A DNA stretch of 64,000 nt from positions 248,001 through 312,000 of the forward strand of contig JAEPNO010000001.1 of NCBI GenBank assembly GCA_017643365.1, read 5' to 3'. The translations under genes were made by a program, and so were the position numbers. This stretch comes from Balneolaceae bacterium. Its GTDB lineage: Bacteria > Bacteroidota > Rhodothermia > Balneolales > Balneolaceae. Shown piece after piece: positions 63,447-64,000 of this stretch. Below the pieces are notes generated by a model, which saw only the letters and a program-made list of their open reading frames with translations, had not been told where the DNA came from and did no database searches. How positions within the stretch are numbered: the stretch's first letter is position 1; every line of letters begins with the position of its first letter.

Positions 63447-63472
63447 AAAGCCCGAAATCTCTTCCGGGCTTT
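63447..63472. terminator. Bidirectional terminator between hydrolase and Bax-inhibitor gene
   Basis: AAAGCCCG (63447-63454) and CGGGCTTT (63465-63472) form a perfect 8-bp stem around a 10-base loop, with an A-run on the left and TTT on the right. It lies between the convergent stops at 63445 and 63481. Confidence 0.82.
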
Positions 63473-63480
63473 GAATGCAT

Positions 63481-64000
63481 TTATCTACGGTTTCCGAATA
63501 TCCGAAGTAGGAAAATGAACATGTTGATGAAATCTAGGTAAAGAGTGAGTGCTCCCATAATGGCCCCTTTTCTTCCCGCTTCCGAATCGGCTTCCAACTC
63601 TAAACTCATCTGTTTTATTTTCTGAGTATCATAAGCTGTTAAACCTACAAAAATTAAGACTCCAGCGTAGGAAATCAACCAATACATTGTTGGGTTTGCC
63701 CAAAAAATATTAACTACAGAAGCTAAGATTAGCCCAATTAAGGCCATAAAAAGTAAATTTCCCCAACTGGATAAATCCTTTTTGGTGAAATAGCCATAAG
63801 CACTCATTAATCCAAAAGTACCAGCCGTAATGAAAAACGTCTGAGCTACCGAAGCCTGCGTATAAATCAATAAAAGAATAGATAATGTGAGGCCATTTAA
63901 CGCCGAGTAAAGCATGAATAATCCAATAGCCATATTAGAGCTCATAGCCATGATGTTTCTGCTTAACCAAAACACAATACCAAGTTCGGCAATTATAAGT
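63481..64000 (-). CDS. Bax inhibitor-1/YccA family membrane protein (runs off the right edge)
   Basis: C-terminal part of a multi-TM protein of the BI-1/YccA/YbhL family, typically ~220-240 aa, of which about 173 are present. The reading is open to the window end (IIAELGIVFWLSRNIMAMSS precedes the first potential internal start at 63975), so the N-terminus is missing. Visible motifs: FITAGTFGLMSAYGYFTKKD, AGVLIFVGLTAYDTQKIK with the family Asp, and the end GALTLYLDFINMFIFLLRIF. Members are Ca2+/H+ channel-like or protease-associated membrane proteins. Confidence 0.92.
   Translation of the reverse strand, partial: LIIAELGIVFWLSRNIMAMSSNMAIGLFMLYSALNGLTLSILLLIYTQASVAQTFFITAGTFGLMSAYGYFTKKDLSSWGNLLFMALIGLILASVVNIFWANPTMYWLISYAGVLIFVGLTAYDTQKIKQMSLELEADSEAGRKGAIMGALTLYLDFINMFIFLLRIFGNRR

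Noticed and set aside
1-64000. tRNA or rRNA genes
   Set aside because: No cloverleaf or conserved rRNA segment was found in the intergenic stretches by eye; a tRNAscan run would be decisive.

Overview
The window looks like a chromosomal piece of a non-flagellated, probably marine member of the Balneolota/Rhodothermota branch of the FCB group. Reasons: several very large secreted proteins carry the type IX secretion (T9SS) type A C-terminal sorting domain with the NYPNPFNPST signature, there is a stand-alone pdhA-pdhB-pdhC operon of lipoyl-E2 type, a plant-type ferredoxin-NADP reductase, and TTG/GTG starts with weak ribosome sites. Genus is not assignable by eye.

Layout. 0-1.2 kb: 5' two thirds of uvrC (minus). 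1.2-4.7 kb: a single-polypeptide restriction-modification enzyme behind a palindrome and a long hairpin, probably acquired. 4.7-8.7 kb: small genes (DUF4442, NTF2-like, DUF3311-like), a frameshifted sodium:solute symporter, yjdM, and two non-coding repeat regions (122-bp tandem units; a pair of ~200-bp diverged copies). 9.2-12.1 kb: rfbD-rfbC-rfbB dTDP-rhamnose genes plus an EVE-domain gene (minus). 12.5-32.0 kb: three giant T9SS-type surface proteins (2523, 1200 and 2683 aa). 32.1-48.8 kb: a run of 17 plus-strand genes. 48.8-49.4 kb: PIN toxin-antitoxin pair. 49.6-55.7 kb: pdhABC and alaS (minus). 55.8-64 kb: DUF502, FNR, a repeat-containing membrane protein, a CheY-like receiver, a lipoprotein, a MerC-family protein, a nonsense-disrupted T9SS beta-propeller gene, an alpha/beta hydrolase and a partial Bax-inhibitor-1 family gene.

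The standout is the 32.1-48.8 kb gene run. It contains two tandem copies of a three-gene set of PilV/PilW/PilX-like single-TM proteins without a recognisable prepilin cleavage motif, a small secreted protein, four DUF4402-like pilins with C-termini of the classical chaperone-recognition type, a PapD-like chaperone, an outer-membrane usher with a C-terminal TPR tail, and then, tightly packed with the usher, a protein that appears to be a natural fusion of a FliF-like periplasmic part, one TM helix and a FliG-like rotor part, a TPR lipoprotein-like protein, a MotA-like stator and a MotB-like stator carrying an OmpA peptidoglycan-binding domain and three SPOR domains. No other flagellar gene is in the window. 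My inference is an ion-driven, flagellar-motor-derived machine wired to a chaperone-usher pilus. This is the candidate undescribed system.

Limits: no homology search was run; family calls rest on motifs I can read. Three genes appear broken (symporter by one base, propeller protein by two in-frame stops), which could be real decay or sequence error.
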